This document shows positions 43,689-52,254 of a DNA stretch of 64,000 nt, piece after piece. Source of the stretch: FW021-bin31 sp964647485 (GTDB taxonomy: Bacteria; Bacteroidota; Bacteroidia; Chitinophagales; Chitinophagaceae); contig CAZYHV010000021.1 of the NCBI GenBank assembly GCA_964647485.1, positions 1 through 64,000 on the forward strand. Direction: 5' to 3'. The position numbers and the translations under genes were made by a program. Positions within the stretch are counted from its first letter, which is position 1; every line of letters starts with the position of its first letter. The notes below the pieces were generated by a model, which was not told the origin of the DNA, ran no database searches, and was given only the letters and a program-made list of their open reading frames with translations.

Positions 43689-44579
43689 ATGTTTCCTCGA
43701 TTAACTCTTATGATAGGCGTTCTCCTCCTGCTTTTGGGAGGTACTTCTTGTGAACAGAATGCGACAATAAAACCGCATCATTCCCAACAAAGCCTGGTAG
43801 TGGAGGGGAAAATAGAAAGTGGAGAAGCTCCTACCGTAATATTAACCCATAGTATGGATTATTTTTCAACAATTAAAGTTGCTGCTATTGAAAAAATGTT
43901 TGTCCACAATGCAAAAATAAGTGTTTCTTCGGGGAATCGGGTAGTTCAACTTATTGAAAAAGAAGTAGATACTTTATTAGGAACCAAATACTACTATTAT
44001 ACTCCCAAACATCCGCGAACCTTTATAGGGACTCCGGGAGAATCTTATACCTTACATATTGAAACGGCTGAGAATACCTATCAAGCACAAACTACCATTC
44101 CTTTAAACGGATTTTCATTAGATTCGGTATGGTGGGCTCCTGCTGTAAAAGGAGGGAAACCCGACAGCGGAAAAGCTTTACTCATGGCAAAAATTTACGA
44201 TCCCCCACAACGAGGAAATTATGCCAGATACTTCACCAAACGAAATCGGGAACCGTTTTATGCCGGATTAGCCTCCGTAGCAGAAGATAATATTACCAAT
44301 GGCAAGCTCTTTAATTTTCAGCTAAGCCGAGGAGTACCAAAAAGTGAAGATCTTGATTTAGAGGATTTTGGATATTTTTTAAGAGGAGATACCGTAACTT
44401 TGAAGTTTTGTAATATTGACAAGGCCACCTATCAATTCTGGAGTACCTGGGAATATGCCTGGAGCAATACCGGAAATCCTTTTTCTACACCCACCGAGGT
44501 AAAAGGGAATATTTCAGGAGCCTTAGGATACTGGGGGGGATATCAAGTGCAATACAAGAGAATAATTATACCTAAATAA
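43689..44579 (+). CDS. DUF4249-family lipoprotein
   Basis: The 296-residue product has a lipobox (LLLLLGGTSCEQ, Cys near 21). The beta-rich body typical of DUF4249 follows: LVVEGKIESGEAPTVILTHS, VHNAKISVSSGNRVV, FIGTPGESYTLHIETAENTYQAQTTIP (in part) and a late WEYAWSNTGNPFSTP. In other Bacteroidota, DUF4249 lipoproteins are encoded next to TonB-dependent receptors and probably sit with them in the outer membrane. No receptor gene is adjacent here, which is unusual. The substrate is unknown. It is followed 61 bases later by trxB. Confidence 0.83.
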   Translation: MFPRLTLMIGVLLLLLGGTSCEQNATIKPHHSQQSLVVEGKIESGEAPTVILTHSMDYFSTIKVAAIEKMFVHNAKISVSSGNRVVQLIEKEVDTLLGTKYYYYTPKHPRTFIGTPGESYTLHIETAENTYQAQTTIPLNGFSLDSVWWAPAVKGGKPDSGKALLMAKIYDPPQRGNYARYFTKRNREPFYAGLASVAEDNITNGKLFNFQLSRGVPKSEDLDLEDFGYFLRGDTVTLKFCNIDKATYQFWSTWEYAWSNTGNPFSTPTEVKGNISGALGYWGGYQVQYKRIIIPK

Positions 44580-44640
44580 ACAAAATATAAAATAGTCTGT
44601 TATTAGCAAAGAATTTAGAAGATTAAGAAATAATTAAATC

Positions 44641-45585
44641 ATGGAAAAGACGACAGAAAAGACCCAAGTCCTGATAATTGGATCCGGTCCTGCCGGATAT
44701 ACAGCAGCAATTTATGCCGCAAGAGCAAACCTAAAACCTGTTCTATACCAAGGAATCCAACCGGGAGGACAACTTACAATTACCACCGAGGTGGAAAATT
44801 ATCCCGGTTATGCTGAAGGTGTTCAAGGACCGGAAATGATGGTAGACTTAGAAAAACAAGCCGGAAGAATGGGAGCTGATATTCGCTTTGGAATCGCCAC
44901 TGCTGCCGACCTCTCCCAACCCCCTTTTAAAATAACTATAGATGAAGAAAAAGAAATTGAAACGGAGGCCTTAATTATTGCTACCGGTGCCTCTGCCAAA
45001 TGGTTAGGATTAGAAAGCGAACAGAGGTTGAATGGACAAGGTGTATCAGCATGTGCCGTTTGTGACGGATTCTTTTTCAAGAATCAGGAAGTTGCCATCG
45101 TGGGGGGGGGAGATACTGCCTGCGAGGAAGCGCTTTACCTTTCTAAAATATGCTCTACAGTTCACATGTTGGTTCGGAGAGATGAGATGAGAGCCTCTCA
45201 GGTTATGCAACAAAGAGTTTCTAAAACCTCCAACATTAATATCTATTGGAATACAGAAACCAAGGAGGTCTTAGGCGAAAATAAAGTAGAGGGGGTCAAA
45301 GTTTTTAACAATAAAACGAATGAAGAACAAACAATTCCCGTAGGTGCTTTCTTTGTAGCGATCGGTCACACCCCTAATTCGGAACTCTTTACCCAACAGT
45401 TGGATATGGATGAAAAAGGATATATTCAAACCACAAAAGGATCTTCCCATACCAATATAGAAGGCGTATTTGCAGCCGGAGATGTCCAGGATAAAACATA
45501 TCGACAGGCCGTTACTGCTGCCGGAAGTGGTTGTATTGCCGCCATCGATGCAGAAAGATATCTGGGTGAAAAGGAAATGGAATAA
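44641..45585 (+). CDS. trxB: Thioredoxin-disulfide reductase
   Basis: FAD/NADPH enzyme that reduces thioredoxin. The 314 residues have the FAD-binding GSGPAGYTAAIYAAR near residue 14 and the redox pair CAVC at 138-141. The NADPH motif is VGGGDTACEEALYLS and the second FAD motif is GVFAAGDVQDKTYRQAVTAAG, shown in part. The length is standard. folB follows after 9 bases, so the two share a transcript, although their pathways are unrelated. The other main thiol-related gene in the window is the ypdA-like reductase at 50297. Confidence 0.95.
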   Translation: MEKTTEKTQVLIIGSGPAGYTAAIYAARANLKPVLYQGIQPGGQLTITTEVENYPGYAEGVQGPEMMVDLEKQAGRMGADIRFGIATAADLSQPPFKITIDEEKEIETEALIIATGASAKWLGLESEQRLNGQGVSACAVCDGFFFKNQEVAIVGGGDTACEEALYLSKICSTVHMLVRRDEMRASQVMQQRVSKTSNINIYWNTETKEVLGENKVEGVKVFNNKTNEEQTIPVGAFFVAIGHTPNSELFTQQLDMDEKGYIQTTKGSSHTNIEGVFAAGDVQDKTYRQAVTAAGSGCIAAIDAERYLGEKEME

Positions 45586-45594
45586 ACTCTCGTT

Positions 45595-45948
45595 ATGCTT
45601 ACCATAAGTCTGGAACAACTTCAATTTCATTCCCCCATCGGATTCTACAAAGAAGAAAGAATCCTGGGGAATGAATTTTCAGTAGATATAGACATTCAAA
45701 TAGAAGAAGGGAAGTCCTCCATTTCCCAATTAACAGAAACTATAGACTACGCACAGGTCTATGACCTGATCAAAAAAGAAATGGCGAAAGAAGAACGACT
45801 GATAGAAACAGTCGCCCAAAATTGTATTCAAAACATTAAAAAGCAGTGGGAGAGCATCAAAGGGATAGAAATAATAATAAGGAAACTACATCCCCCACTT
45901 CAAGGAGAAGTAGGATGTGCCAAAGTCACTCTTTCAAAGACCTTTTAG
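45595..45948 (+). CDS. folB: Dihydroneopterin aldolase
   Basis: Cuts dihydroneopterin to 6-hydroxymethyl-dihydropterin in folate synthesis. The 117 residues match the small FolB tunnel fold: QFHSPIGFYKEERILGNEF (active-site region), SVDIDIQIEEGK, TIDYAQVYDLIKKEM, ERLIETVAQNCIQNI and the closing IEIIIRKLHPPLQGEV. The length is normal. It lies directly behind trxB. No other folate gene is nearby. Confidence 0.92.
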   Translation: MLTISLEQLQFHSPIGFYKEERILGNEFSVDIDIQIEEGKSSISQLTETIDYAQVYDLIKKEMAKEERLIETVAQNCIQNIKKQWESIKGIEIIIRKLHPPLQGEVGCAKVTLSKTF

Positions 45949-46052
45949 TTGTTTCATAAAGAGGCTATCGTTTTTTATAAAAAATTATGAGCGATTTTAA
46001 TACTGTTTATCAACTACTTATAAAGGCATAGTTATTTTTTATCATAGAAAAA

Positions 46053-46083
46053 TTGGTTATTATAAAATAAGAAATTAACTTTG
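46053..46083 (+). promoter_or_regulatory. Promoter and leader of the rplM-rpsI-rpsB-tsf operon
   Basis: TTGG (46053-46056), a 19-base spacer, then TAACTTTG (46076-46083); this is one of the best promoters in the window. The leader of about 55 bases before rplM contains a small hairpin, CCTACGAGTAGG at 46100-46111. It may be a binding site for L13 feedback control. Such L13 leaders are known in Bacteroidota, but I cannot confirm a match here. Confidence 0.7.
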
Positions 46084-46144
46084 CGCCCCCAAAATATAAC
46101 CTACGAGTAGGTAGTATTTATAAAGTGTATTTATTAAAAAGATT

Positions 46145-46588
46145 ATGGACACGTTAAGTTTCAAAACAAAATCAGCAAACAAAGCTACCGTACAACACGA
46201 TTGGTATATTGTAGATGCAACTAACCAAACGCTGGGTCGGGTATGTGCAAGAATAGCAGCTATTTTAAGAGGAAAAAATAAGCCTTACTATACTCCCCAT
46301 GTAGACTGTGGCGACAATATCATTGTCATCAATGCCGAAAAGATCGTTTTAACCGGTCATAAACTAAAACAAAAAGAATACATCACCTTTTCCGGCTATC
46401 CGGGAGGACAGAAAAGAGAAGTAGCAGAAAAATTACTCGCTCGTCGTCCTGAAGCTGTAATCGAACGTGCAGTGAAAGGGATGCTTCCCAAAAACAAACT
46501 GGGTCGTCAGATGTTCAAAAAGTTATATGTTTATGCAGGAGATCAACATCCACATACTGCACAAAAACCACAACCCTTAAATTTTTAA
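46145..46588 (+). CDS. rplM: 50S ribosomal protein L13
   Basis: Early-assembling large-subunit protein. The 147 residues contain WYIVDATNQTLGRVCARIAA, GDNIIVINAEKIVLTG, YPGGQKREVAEKLLARRPE and AVKGMLPKNKLGRQMFKKL, all typical of L13. It is the first gene of a rplM-rpsI-rpsB-tsf operon. rpsI follows after 20 bases. A strong promoter and a short structured leader lie upstream, consistent with autogenous control, which remains inference. Confidence 0.98.
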   Translation: MDTLSFKTKSANKATVQHDWYIVDATNQTLGRVCARIAAILRGKNKPYYTPHVDCGDNIIVINAEKIVLTGHKLKQKEYITFSGYPGGQKREVAEKLLARRPEAVIERAVKGMLPKNKLGRQMFKKLYVYAGDQHPHTAQKPQPLNF

Positions 46589-46608
46589 TTGATTGATTCA
46601 TTATTCAC

Positions 46609-46998
46609 ATGGAAAAAGATAAAAAAGCAATCGGAAGACGTAAAGAATCAGTTGCCCGTGTATTTATTCAAAAAGGCAGCGGAAAGATTAACATCAATAA
46701 CAAAGATTATAAAGAATATTTCCCACAGGAATATTTACAGATTCAGGTAGAGCTTCCTCTAAAAACTATCGAAGCTACCGATGCATTCGATATTAAAGCT
46801 ACTTTAAAAGGCGGCGGCAGTAAAGGACAGGCAGAAGCCCTTAAATTAGGGATCGCACGTGCTCTGATCAATTTAAATGAAGAATGGCGTCCCTCCTTGA
46901 AAAAAGAAGGATTGCTTATGCGCGACTCTCGTGTGGTAGAAAGGAAGAAACCCGGGCAGAAAAAAGCCAGAAAGAGCTTCCAGTTCTCAAAACGTTAG
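46609..46998 (+). CDS. rpsI: 30S ribosomal protein S9
   Basis: Small-subunit protein whose C-terminal tail reaches the P-site tRNA. The 129 residues start AIGRRKESVARVFIQKGSG and include GGGSKGQAEALKLGIARAL. They end RDSRVVERKKPGQKKARKSF followed by QFSKR; the final Lys-Arg that contacts tRNA is present. It pairs with rplM as in almost all bacteria. Confidence 0.98.
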   Translation: MEKDKKAIGRRKESVARVFIQKGSGKININNKDYKEYFPQEYLQIQVELPLKTIEATDAFDIKATLKGGGSKGQAEALKLGIARALINLNEEWRPSLKKEGLLMRDSRVVERKKPGQKKARKSFQFSKR

Positions 46999-47066
46999 TT
47001 TTCCTATTTTATTTGAGAACAGATTAATTAACTATTGGTTTTATACAACGATTTATTGAAAGTATT

Positions 47067-47936
47067 ATGGAAGATAACAAAACCTCCTTGCAGCAACAAT
47101 TATTAGAAGCAGGTGTACATTTTGGACATTTAAGAAAAAAATGGAATCCTAAAATGTCCCCTTATATTTTTACCGAAAAGAAAGGGATTCACATTATTGA
47201 TTTGAATCGGACGGTAGAAGGATTAGAAGAAACGGCCGCTGCCATGAAAAACGTTGCTCGTAGCGGAAAAAAGATTTTATTTGTAGCTACTAAAAAGCAA
47301 GCAAAAGACATTGTAGCAGAAGCTGCACAAAAAGTAAACATGCCTTATGTAACAGAAAGATGGTTAGGCGGCATGTTAACCAACTTTGCTACCATTAGAA
47401 AAAGTGTCAAAAAAATGCAGAGCATTCAAAAAATGCTTAATGACGGCACCTTAGAGAATGTAACGAAAAAGGAACGCCTGACTTTGCAACGTGATCACGA
47501 CAAGATGAATAAAGTACTGGGAGGAATTGCCCAGCTCAACCGTGTTCCCGCCGCTCTGTTTATCGTAGATACCTCTTTCGAACATATTGCCTTAGCAGAA
47601 GCCCGTAAGCTAGATATCACCACCTTTGGAGTAGTAGATACAAATTCTGATCCTCGAAAATTAGACTTTGTTATTCCGGGAAACGATGATGCAACAAAAT
47701 CTATTTCCATTCTTACTAATTATGTCACTGCTGCTATTGCAGAAGGATTGCAAGAAAGAGTAAAGGATAAAGAACAAGAAGCAGAGGAAGAAGAGGAAGA
47801 TGACAGAGAAAAAGAAATCAGTCGTTTCGAAAAAGGAGACGATGAAGAAGAAGAAACAAGAAAAACAAGTCGTAAAAGAGGAAGCAGCTCTACTAAAAAG
47901 AGAACAGCTACTTCCGGACGTGGTGCTAAAAAGTAA
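47067..47936 (+). CDS. rpsB: 30S ribosomal protein S2 with a charged C-terminal extension
   Basis: The core S2 fold spans about residues 1-230: QQLLEAGVHFGHLRKKWNPK, FVATKKQAKDIVAEAAQ, RWLGGMLTNF, FGVVDTNSDPRKLDF. It is followed by about 55 extra residues, first a run of acidic ones (QEAEEEEEDDREKE) and then a basic Lys/Arg/Ser/Thr-rich tail (KRGSSSTKKRTATSGRGAKK). Many Bacteroidota S2 proteins have some extension, but this one is long. Its role is unknown; the charge pattern suggests RNA or protein contacts outside the ribosome body. tsf follows after 48 bases. Confidence 0.97.
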   Translation: MEDNKTSLQQQLLEAGVHFGHLRKKWNPKMSPYIFTEKKGIHIIDLNRTVEGLEETAAAMKNVARSGKKILFVATKKQAKDIVAEAAQKVNMPYVTERWLGGMLTNFATIRKSVKKMQSIQKMLNDGTLENVTKKERLTLQRDHDKMNKVLGGIAQLNRVPAALFIVDTSFEHIALAEARKLDITTFGVVDTNSDPRKLDFVIPGNDDATKSISILTNYVTAAIAEGLQERVKDKEQEAEEEEEDDREKEISRFEKGDDEEEETRKTSRKRGSSSTKKRTATSGRGAKK

Positions 47937-47984
47937 AAATCATTCTTATTCCTTTATTTAAATAATTCAAACTCATAAATAACT

Positions 47985-48809
47985 ATGGCAAAAATAACAG
48001 CCGCTGACGTTAATAAACTTCGTAAACAAACCGGTGCAGGAATGATGGACTGTAGAAAAGCATTGGTTGAATGCGATGGCGATACAGAAAAAGCAATCGA
48101 ATATTTACGTAAAAAAGGACAAAAAGTCGCTGCCTTGCGCTCCGGTAGAGAAACAAAAGAAGGAGTGGTCATTGCCAAAACCAATACGGATAAAAATACT
48201 GGCGTTATTCTTTCTTTAAATTGTGAAACAGATTTTGTAGCTAAAAATGAAGACTTCATTTCATTCGCAAACGCTGTTGCTACTCTGGCATTAGAAAAGA
48301 GCCTTTCCTCTACGCAGGAAGTAGAAAATGCAGAATTAGAAGGACAGAAAGTTTCTGAGAAATTGACTGACCTAATCGGTAAAATTGGAGAAAAATTAAC
48401 CTTTAACCATTTTGAAAAAGTTGAAGCTGCTTATGTGGATGCTTACATCCATGGGAACTATTCTATTGGAGTTTTGGTAGGATTTTCTAAACAGATTGCA
48501 AAAGAAGCTTCTCAGGATATTGCCATGCAAATTGCTGCAATGAATCCTGTAGCCATCGATCCAGAAGGAGTTCCTCAGGAAGTAGTTGAACGGGAAAAAG
48601 AAATTGCTATGGCTCAAATTAAAGCTGAAGGTAAACCGGCTGAACTAGCTGAAAAGATTTCTACCGGGAAAGTTAATAAATATTTTAAGGAAAACACCCT
48701 GCTATCACAGCCCTATGTTAAAGACAGTAAGCAAAATGTAGCTGCTTTCTTAAAACAGGTTGATGCCGAGGTTACTGTTACCTCCTTTAAACGAATTACC
48801 TTAGGTTAA
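47985..48809 (+). CDS. tsf: Translation elongation factor Ts
   Basis: Guanine nucleotide exchange factor for EF-Tu. The 274 residues start ITAADVNKLRKQTGAGMMDC (UBA-like domain; signature LRxxTGAGMMDCKKAL with R for K) and continue with CETDFVAKNEDF, HGNYSIGVLVGFSK, DIAMQIAAMNPVAI and QPYVKDSKQNVAAFL. The length is typical. A strong terminator follows, closing the operon started at rplM. Confidence 0.97.
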   Translation: MAKITAADVNKLRKQTGAGMMDCRKALVECDGDTEKAIEYLRKKGQKVAALRSGRETKEGVVIAKTNTDKNTGVILSLNCETDFVAKNEDFISFANAVATLALEKSLSSTQEVENAELEGQKVSEKLTDLIGKIGEKLTFNHFEKVEAAYVDAYIHGNYSIGVLVGFSKQIAKEASQDIAMQIAAMNPVAIDPEGVPQEVVEREKEIAMAQIKAEGKPAELAEKISTGKVNKYFKENTLLSQPYVKDSKQNVAAFLKQVDAEVTVTSFKRITLG

Positions 48810-48825
48810 ACATCACAAATAAAAG

Positions 48826-48858
48826 AAAAAAGAGAGTTTTAAAAAACTCTCTTTTTTT
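48826..48858 (+). terminator. Terminator of the rplM-tsf operon
   Basis: AGAGAGTT (48831-48838) pairs with AACTCTCT (48845-48852) around a six-base loop, flanked by A and T runs. The T run touches the ATG at 48859, which argues that pyrH begins at the later ATG (48886). Confidence 0.85.
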
Positions 48859-48885
48859 ATGCAAAAAATCGTAATTTTATCTCTT

Positions 48886-49596
48886 ATGCTTCCAAAATAC
48901 AAAAGAATTTTACTCAAATTAAGTGGGGAATCCCTGATGGGGGATAAGACCTACGGCATTTCTTCTGCCATGATTGCCCAATATGCCAAGGACATAAAAG
49001 ACATTATGGACATCGGCGTACAATTAGCCATTGTCATAGGGGGCGGAAATATCTATAGAGGAGTAGATGAAGAAGAAACCGGCATTGAGCGTGCCACAGG
49101 TGATTATATGGGGATGTTAGCTACCGTAATTAACGGGATGGCTTTACAAAGCGGACTGGAAAAGGTCGGACTGTACACCCGATTACAATCTGCTATTAAT
49201 ATGGAGGAATTAGCAGAACCTTATATTCGTCGTCGGGCAATCCGTCATTTAGAAAAAGGTCGGGTCGTTATTTTTGGCGGAGGAACAGGAAACCCTTATT
49301 TTACAACAGATACCGCTGCCTCCTTAAGAGCTATAGAAATAAAAGCTGATGTCATCCTCAAAGGAACCAGAGTGGATGGTATATATACAGCAGATCCCGA
49401 AAAAGATAAAAATGCTAAACGCTATAATAAAATCAGCTTTGATGAAGTCTATGAAAAAAGCCTAAGCGTGATGGATAAAACAGCATTCACTCTTTGCCAG
49501 GAAAATGAACTGCCGATTATCGTTTTTGACATGAACCAATCCGGAAATCTAATAAAAGTGATCAATGGAGAGAAAGTAGGAACATTAGTTAAATAG
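48886..49596 (+). CDS. pyrH: UMP kinase
   Basis: Makes UDP from UMP in pyrimidine synthesis. The 236 residues contain YKRILLKLSGESLMGDKTYG, IVIGGGNIYRG, TGDYMGMLATVINGMAL and FGGGTGNPYFTTDTAASLRA, all typical of the hexameric bacterial UMP kinase (amino-acid-kinase fold). An upstream ATG at 48859 would add MQKIVILSL, but it abuts the T run of the tsf terminator; the ATG at 48886 (MLPKYKRIL) is the family-like start. With pyrE it is one of two pyrimidine genes in the window. Confidence 0.96.
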   Translation: MLPKYKRILLKLSGESLMGDKTYGISSAMIAQYAKDIKDIMDIGVQLAIVIGGGNIYRGVDEEETGIERATGDYMGMLATVINGMALQSGLEKVGLYTRLQSAINMEELAEPYIRRRAIRHLEKGRVVIFGGGTGNPYFTTDTAASLRAIEIKADVILKGTRVDGIYTADPEKDKNAKRYNKISFDEVYEKSLSVMDKTAFTLCQENELPIIVFDMNQSGNLIKVINGEKVGTLVK

Positions 49597-49674
49597 AAGA
49601 TAAAGATTTAAAAAAATCAAACAAATTTCCTATCTTAGGGTTATTAACTGTACGTAAACGATTAATCTATTTAT

Positions 49675-50292
49675 ATGCTATTAAAACTTCATCCTGAAAA
49701 CCCATCTCCACGTAACCTTAAAAAACTGGTTAAATGTTTAAAAGATGGAGGGGTCATTATTTACCCCACTGACTCTGTATATGGAATGGGATGCGACATA
49801 CATCATCCTAAAGCAATAGAAAGAATCTGTCAGATTAAAGGGATTAATCCGGACAAAGCACAATTCTCTTTTATCTGCCATGATTTAAGTCATCTTTCTA
49901 ATTATACCAAAAGTATAGACACCCCTTTATTTCGAACCCTCAAAAGGTCGTTACCCGGTCCCTTTACTTTTATTCTTCCTGCAAGCAAAAAAGTTCCTAA
50001 ACTTCTTAAAACAAAGAAAGAAACAGTTGGTATCCGAGTTCCCGATAATGTTATATGTCAAAGTATCATCGGAGAATTAGGGAACCCTGTCATGAATACT
50101 TCTCTACCGGAAGGTCCTGTGGAAGAAATGGCAGATCCTGAAATTATACATGACCAATATAAAAACTTGGTGGATATCGTGGTAGACGGAGGTATTGGAG
50201 GTACCGAACCCTCAACCGTTGTTGACTGCTCAAAAGGGGGAGAACCTAAAGTATTGAGAAAAGGCGCCGGTCAGTTGGCACTGATTGCCTAA
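49675..50292 (+). CDS. tsaC: Threonylcarbamoyl-AMP synthase (Sua5/YrdC type)
   Basis: Makes threonylcarbamoyl-AMP, the activated donor for t6A37 on ANN-decoding tRNAs. The 205 residues show GGVIIYPTDSVYGMGCDIHH, ICQIKGINPDKAQFSFICHD, SLPGPFTFILPASKKVP and VGIRVPDN, which fit the YrdC domain. A tail follows (EPSTVVDCSKGGEPKVLRKGAG). It is the short form without the C-terminal Sua5 domain. It converges with the YpdA-like gene, with only 4 bases between the two stops. Older annotations call this family YciO; KxR-type residues support TsaC or YciO about equally. Confidence 0.85.
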   Translation: MLLKLHPENPSPRNLKKLVKCLKDGGVIIYPTDSVYGMGCDIHHPKAIERICQIKGINPDKAQFSFICHDLSHLSNYTKSIDTPLFRTLKRSLPGPFTFILPASKKVPKLLKTKKETVGIRVPDNVICQSIIGELGNPVMNTSLPEGPVEEMADPEIIHDQYKNLVDIVVDGGIGGTEPSTVVDCSKGGEPKVLRKGAGQLALIA

Positions 50293-50296
50293 ATAT

Positions 50297-51304
50297 CTAT
50301 TGTACCGCTGCTCTTTTCTTCACCACATTTTCCTTGTCGGCAATGCAGGACATAATCAAACCTGCATGCTGACGGGAGTTTTCTATAAACCAAATATGGG
50401 TCTCCATCCCTCCGCAAACTACGCCTGCCAGAAAAATATTTTCCATATTCGTTTCCATTGTCTGCGGATGATAATACGGATGATGCTTCTCATCTTCATG
50501 AATATCTATCCCTATTTTTCTTAAAAACTTAAAGTTAGGCTGATATCCGGTCATGGCCAATACATAATCATTGGCTATAGTTTCTGTTCCTTCCGGCGTT
50601 TGAATCACCACTTCTCCCTCCCTAATTTCTTTCAATTCAGATTTGAAATACGCCTTTATTGAGCCTTCTTTAATTCGATTTTCTACATCGGGTTTCTTCC
50701 AGTATTTTACTCTACGACCAATCCCTTCACCACGTATCACCATGGTCACTTCTGCTCCTTTCCTCCAAGTTTGTAAAGCAGCATCTACTGATGAATTGTT
50801 GGCACCAACGACCACCACCTTCTGCATCCCGTAATAATGAGGATCTTTATAATAATGCTTCACTTTTGGCAACTCTTCTCCCGGAATATTCAAAGGATTG
50901 GGGATATCATAAAATCCGGTAGCAACGACTACATACTTACTCTGATAGGTTGTCTTCGTTGTTTTTACCTCATATCCTCCTTCTCCAGAAGGAATAATTT
51001 CGGTTACTTCTTCAAATAGGTGGATATGAAGACGTTCAGAAGTAGCTACCCTCCTGTAATACTCTAGCGCTTCCGGTCGGGTAGGTTTTGCATTGATTGA
51101 AGCAAACGGCACCTGACCAATCTCTAATAAATCGGAGGTAGAGAAAAAAGTCATGTTCGAAGGATAATGATACAAAGAATTTGTCAAGCATCCTTTCTCT
51201 ATTACGACGTATGATAGACCCTGACGTTCCGCCTCCAAAGCACAAGCAAGCCCAATCGGACCTCCTCCAATAATTACAATATCTGAATGATTATTATTTT
51301 CCAT
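50297..51304 (-). CDS. YpdA-family bacillithiol-disulfide reductase
   Basis: The 335-residue flavoprotein has FAD motif IVIIGGGPIGLACALEAERQ and NADPH motif VVVGANNSSVDAALQTWRKG. Two stretches are typical of YpdA: the N-terminal HYPSNMTFFSTSDLLEIG and the C-terminal VVCGGMETHIWFIENSRQHA. YpdA reduces oxidised bacillithiol (BSSB) with NADPH, so bacillithiol is a likely low-molecular-weight thiol here; the synthesis genes (bshA-C) are not in the window. A longer frame starts at 51352; the ATG at 51304 gives MENNNHSDIVIIGGG. It lies 52 bases after the AlaX gene on the same strand. Confidence 0.87.
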   Translation of the reverse strand: MENNNHSDIVIIGGGPIGLACALEAERQGLSYVVIEKGCLTNSLYHYPSNMTFFSTSDLLEIGQVPFASINAKPTRPEALEYYRRVATSERLHIHLFEEVTEIIPSGEGGYEVKTTKTTYQSKYVVVATGFYDIPNPLNIPGEELPKVKHYYKDPHYYGMQKVVVVGANNSSVDAALQTWRKGAEVTMVIRGEGIGRRVKYWKKPDVENRIKEGSIKAYFKSELKEIREGEVVIQTPEGTETIANDYVLAMTGYQPNFKFLRKIGIDIHEDEKHHPYYHPQTMETNMENIFLAGVVCGGMETHIWFIENSRQHAGLIMSCIADKENVVKKRAAVQ

Positions 51305-51356
51305 TATTTTTAGTTTCTTAACACTTATTTCTAAATAAGGTTTACTTTCCAATCCG

Positions 51357-52082
51357 TTAATCTCCTACCCGATATGTAATCCTGAAACGTCCTTTTTTAT
51401 ATTGAATCTGACGAATAGAAAAGTTTTCGATTTCCCCGGTATGATGAACGTGAGTTCCACCACAGGGAAGAGGTTGATACCCTTGAATACGTACCCACCG
51501 TTCCGGTGCTTTTTGAAGAGGATGAAAACTATCAATCTGCAAGATTGCTTCCTCTGAAGCCACCGAGGGCGAATGACTGACTTCTATTAAAAGATTCTGA
51601 CGAATATCTTCTTCCACAGCATTTTGAACGTCCTCTTTTGAGGGTTCCTCCACCATTTCGGCTTCCGGTTCAAACTCCATATAAGCTCCTTGTTGATAGT
51701 GAAATCCCTTGATAGGTCGCAGGGAACAGCTTAGCTTTTCATACAATACAGAAGATAATAAATGACCCGCTGTATGCAGTTGTGCATTATGAATTCGGTA
51801 TTCCGGGTTGATAGATACTTTTACAGCGGTGTCAAGGGGTAAGGTTTGCGAAAGATATTGCCGAAATTCGCCATCAACAAAAAAAGCATCTAAAATAGGA
51901 TAAGTTTCTCCGGATGCAAGTATTATTTTGCCTCTATCCGGCTCCTGACCACCCCCTCCCGGATAAAATACCGAGGCGTTCGTGACGACATACGATCCAT
52001 CTTCATCTTCTCCACTATCCACAACGGTAGCTTCTGTTTCAAACTGATACGTATCGGTAAGAAATTGCAATTGCATAGCCAT
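51357..52082 (-). CDS. Alanyl-tRNA editing protein (AlaX)
   Basis: Free-standing editing domain that removes serine or glycine wrongly attached to tRNA-Ala. The 241 residues hold a short N-terminal beta domain (FYPGGGGQEPDRGKI) and the zinc motifs HTAGH in the stretch LHTAGHLLSSVLYEK and CGGTH in QPLPCGGTHVHHTGEI. The length fits the medium form (AlaX-M). It should act alongside alanyl-tRNA synthetase, whose gene is not here. It is co-oriented with, and 52 bases from, the YpdA-type reductase; the combination has no obvious shared logic. Confidence 0.9.
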   Translation of the reverse strand: MAMQLQFLTDTYQFETEATVVDSGEDEDGSYVVTNASVFYPGGGGQEPDRGKIILASGETYPILDAFFVDGEFRQYLSQTLPLDTAVKVSINPEYRIHNAQLHTAGHLLSSVLYEKLSCSLRPIKGFHYQQGAYMEFEPEAEMVEEPSKEDVQNAVEEDIRQNLLIEVSHSPSVASEEAILQIDSFHPLQKAPERWVRIQGYQPLPCGGTHVHHTGEIENFSIRQIQYKKGRFRITYRVGD

Positions 52083-52226
52083 TTAGATTAAACACCACAA
52101 AGGTACATGAAGTTTTATTGTTATAAAATGTAATAATCTCTTATTTAAGAAAGGTTTTAGAAAAAATACGTTTTTTATCCGCTTATTTATTTTTAGTATT
52201 GGTCATTATTTTATTTCAAAAAAAAC

Positions 52227-52234
52227 TATTTTTG
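52227..52234 (+). promoter_or_regulatory. Candidate -7 element of the proline dehydrogenase gene
   Basis: TATTTTTG matches TAnnTTTG and lies 20 bases before the start codon. The nearest TTGG is 24 bases upstream, beyond normal spacing, so the -33 element is weak or absent. Confidence 0.4.
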
Positions 52235-52254
52235 GCTCGTTATTAGGAATCAAT

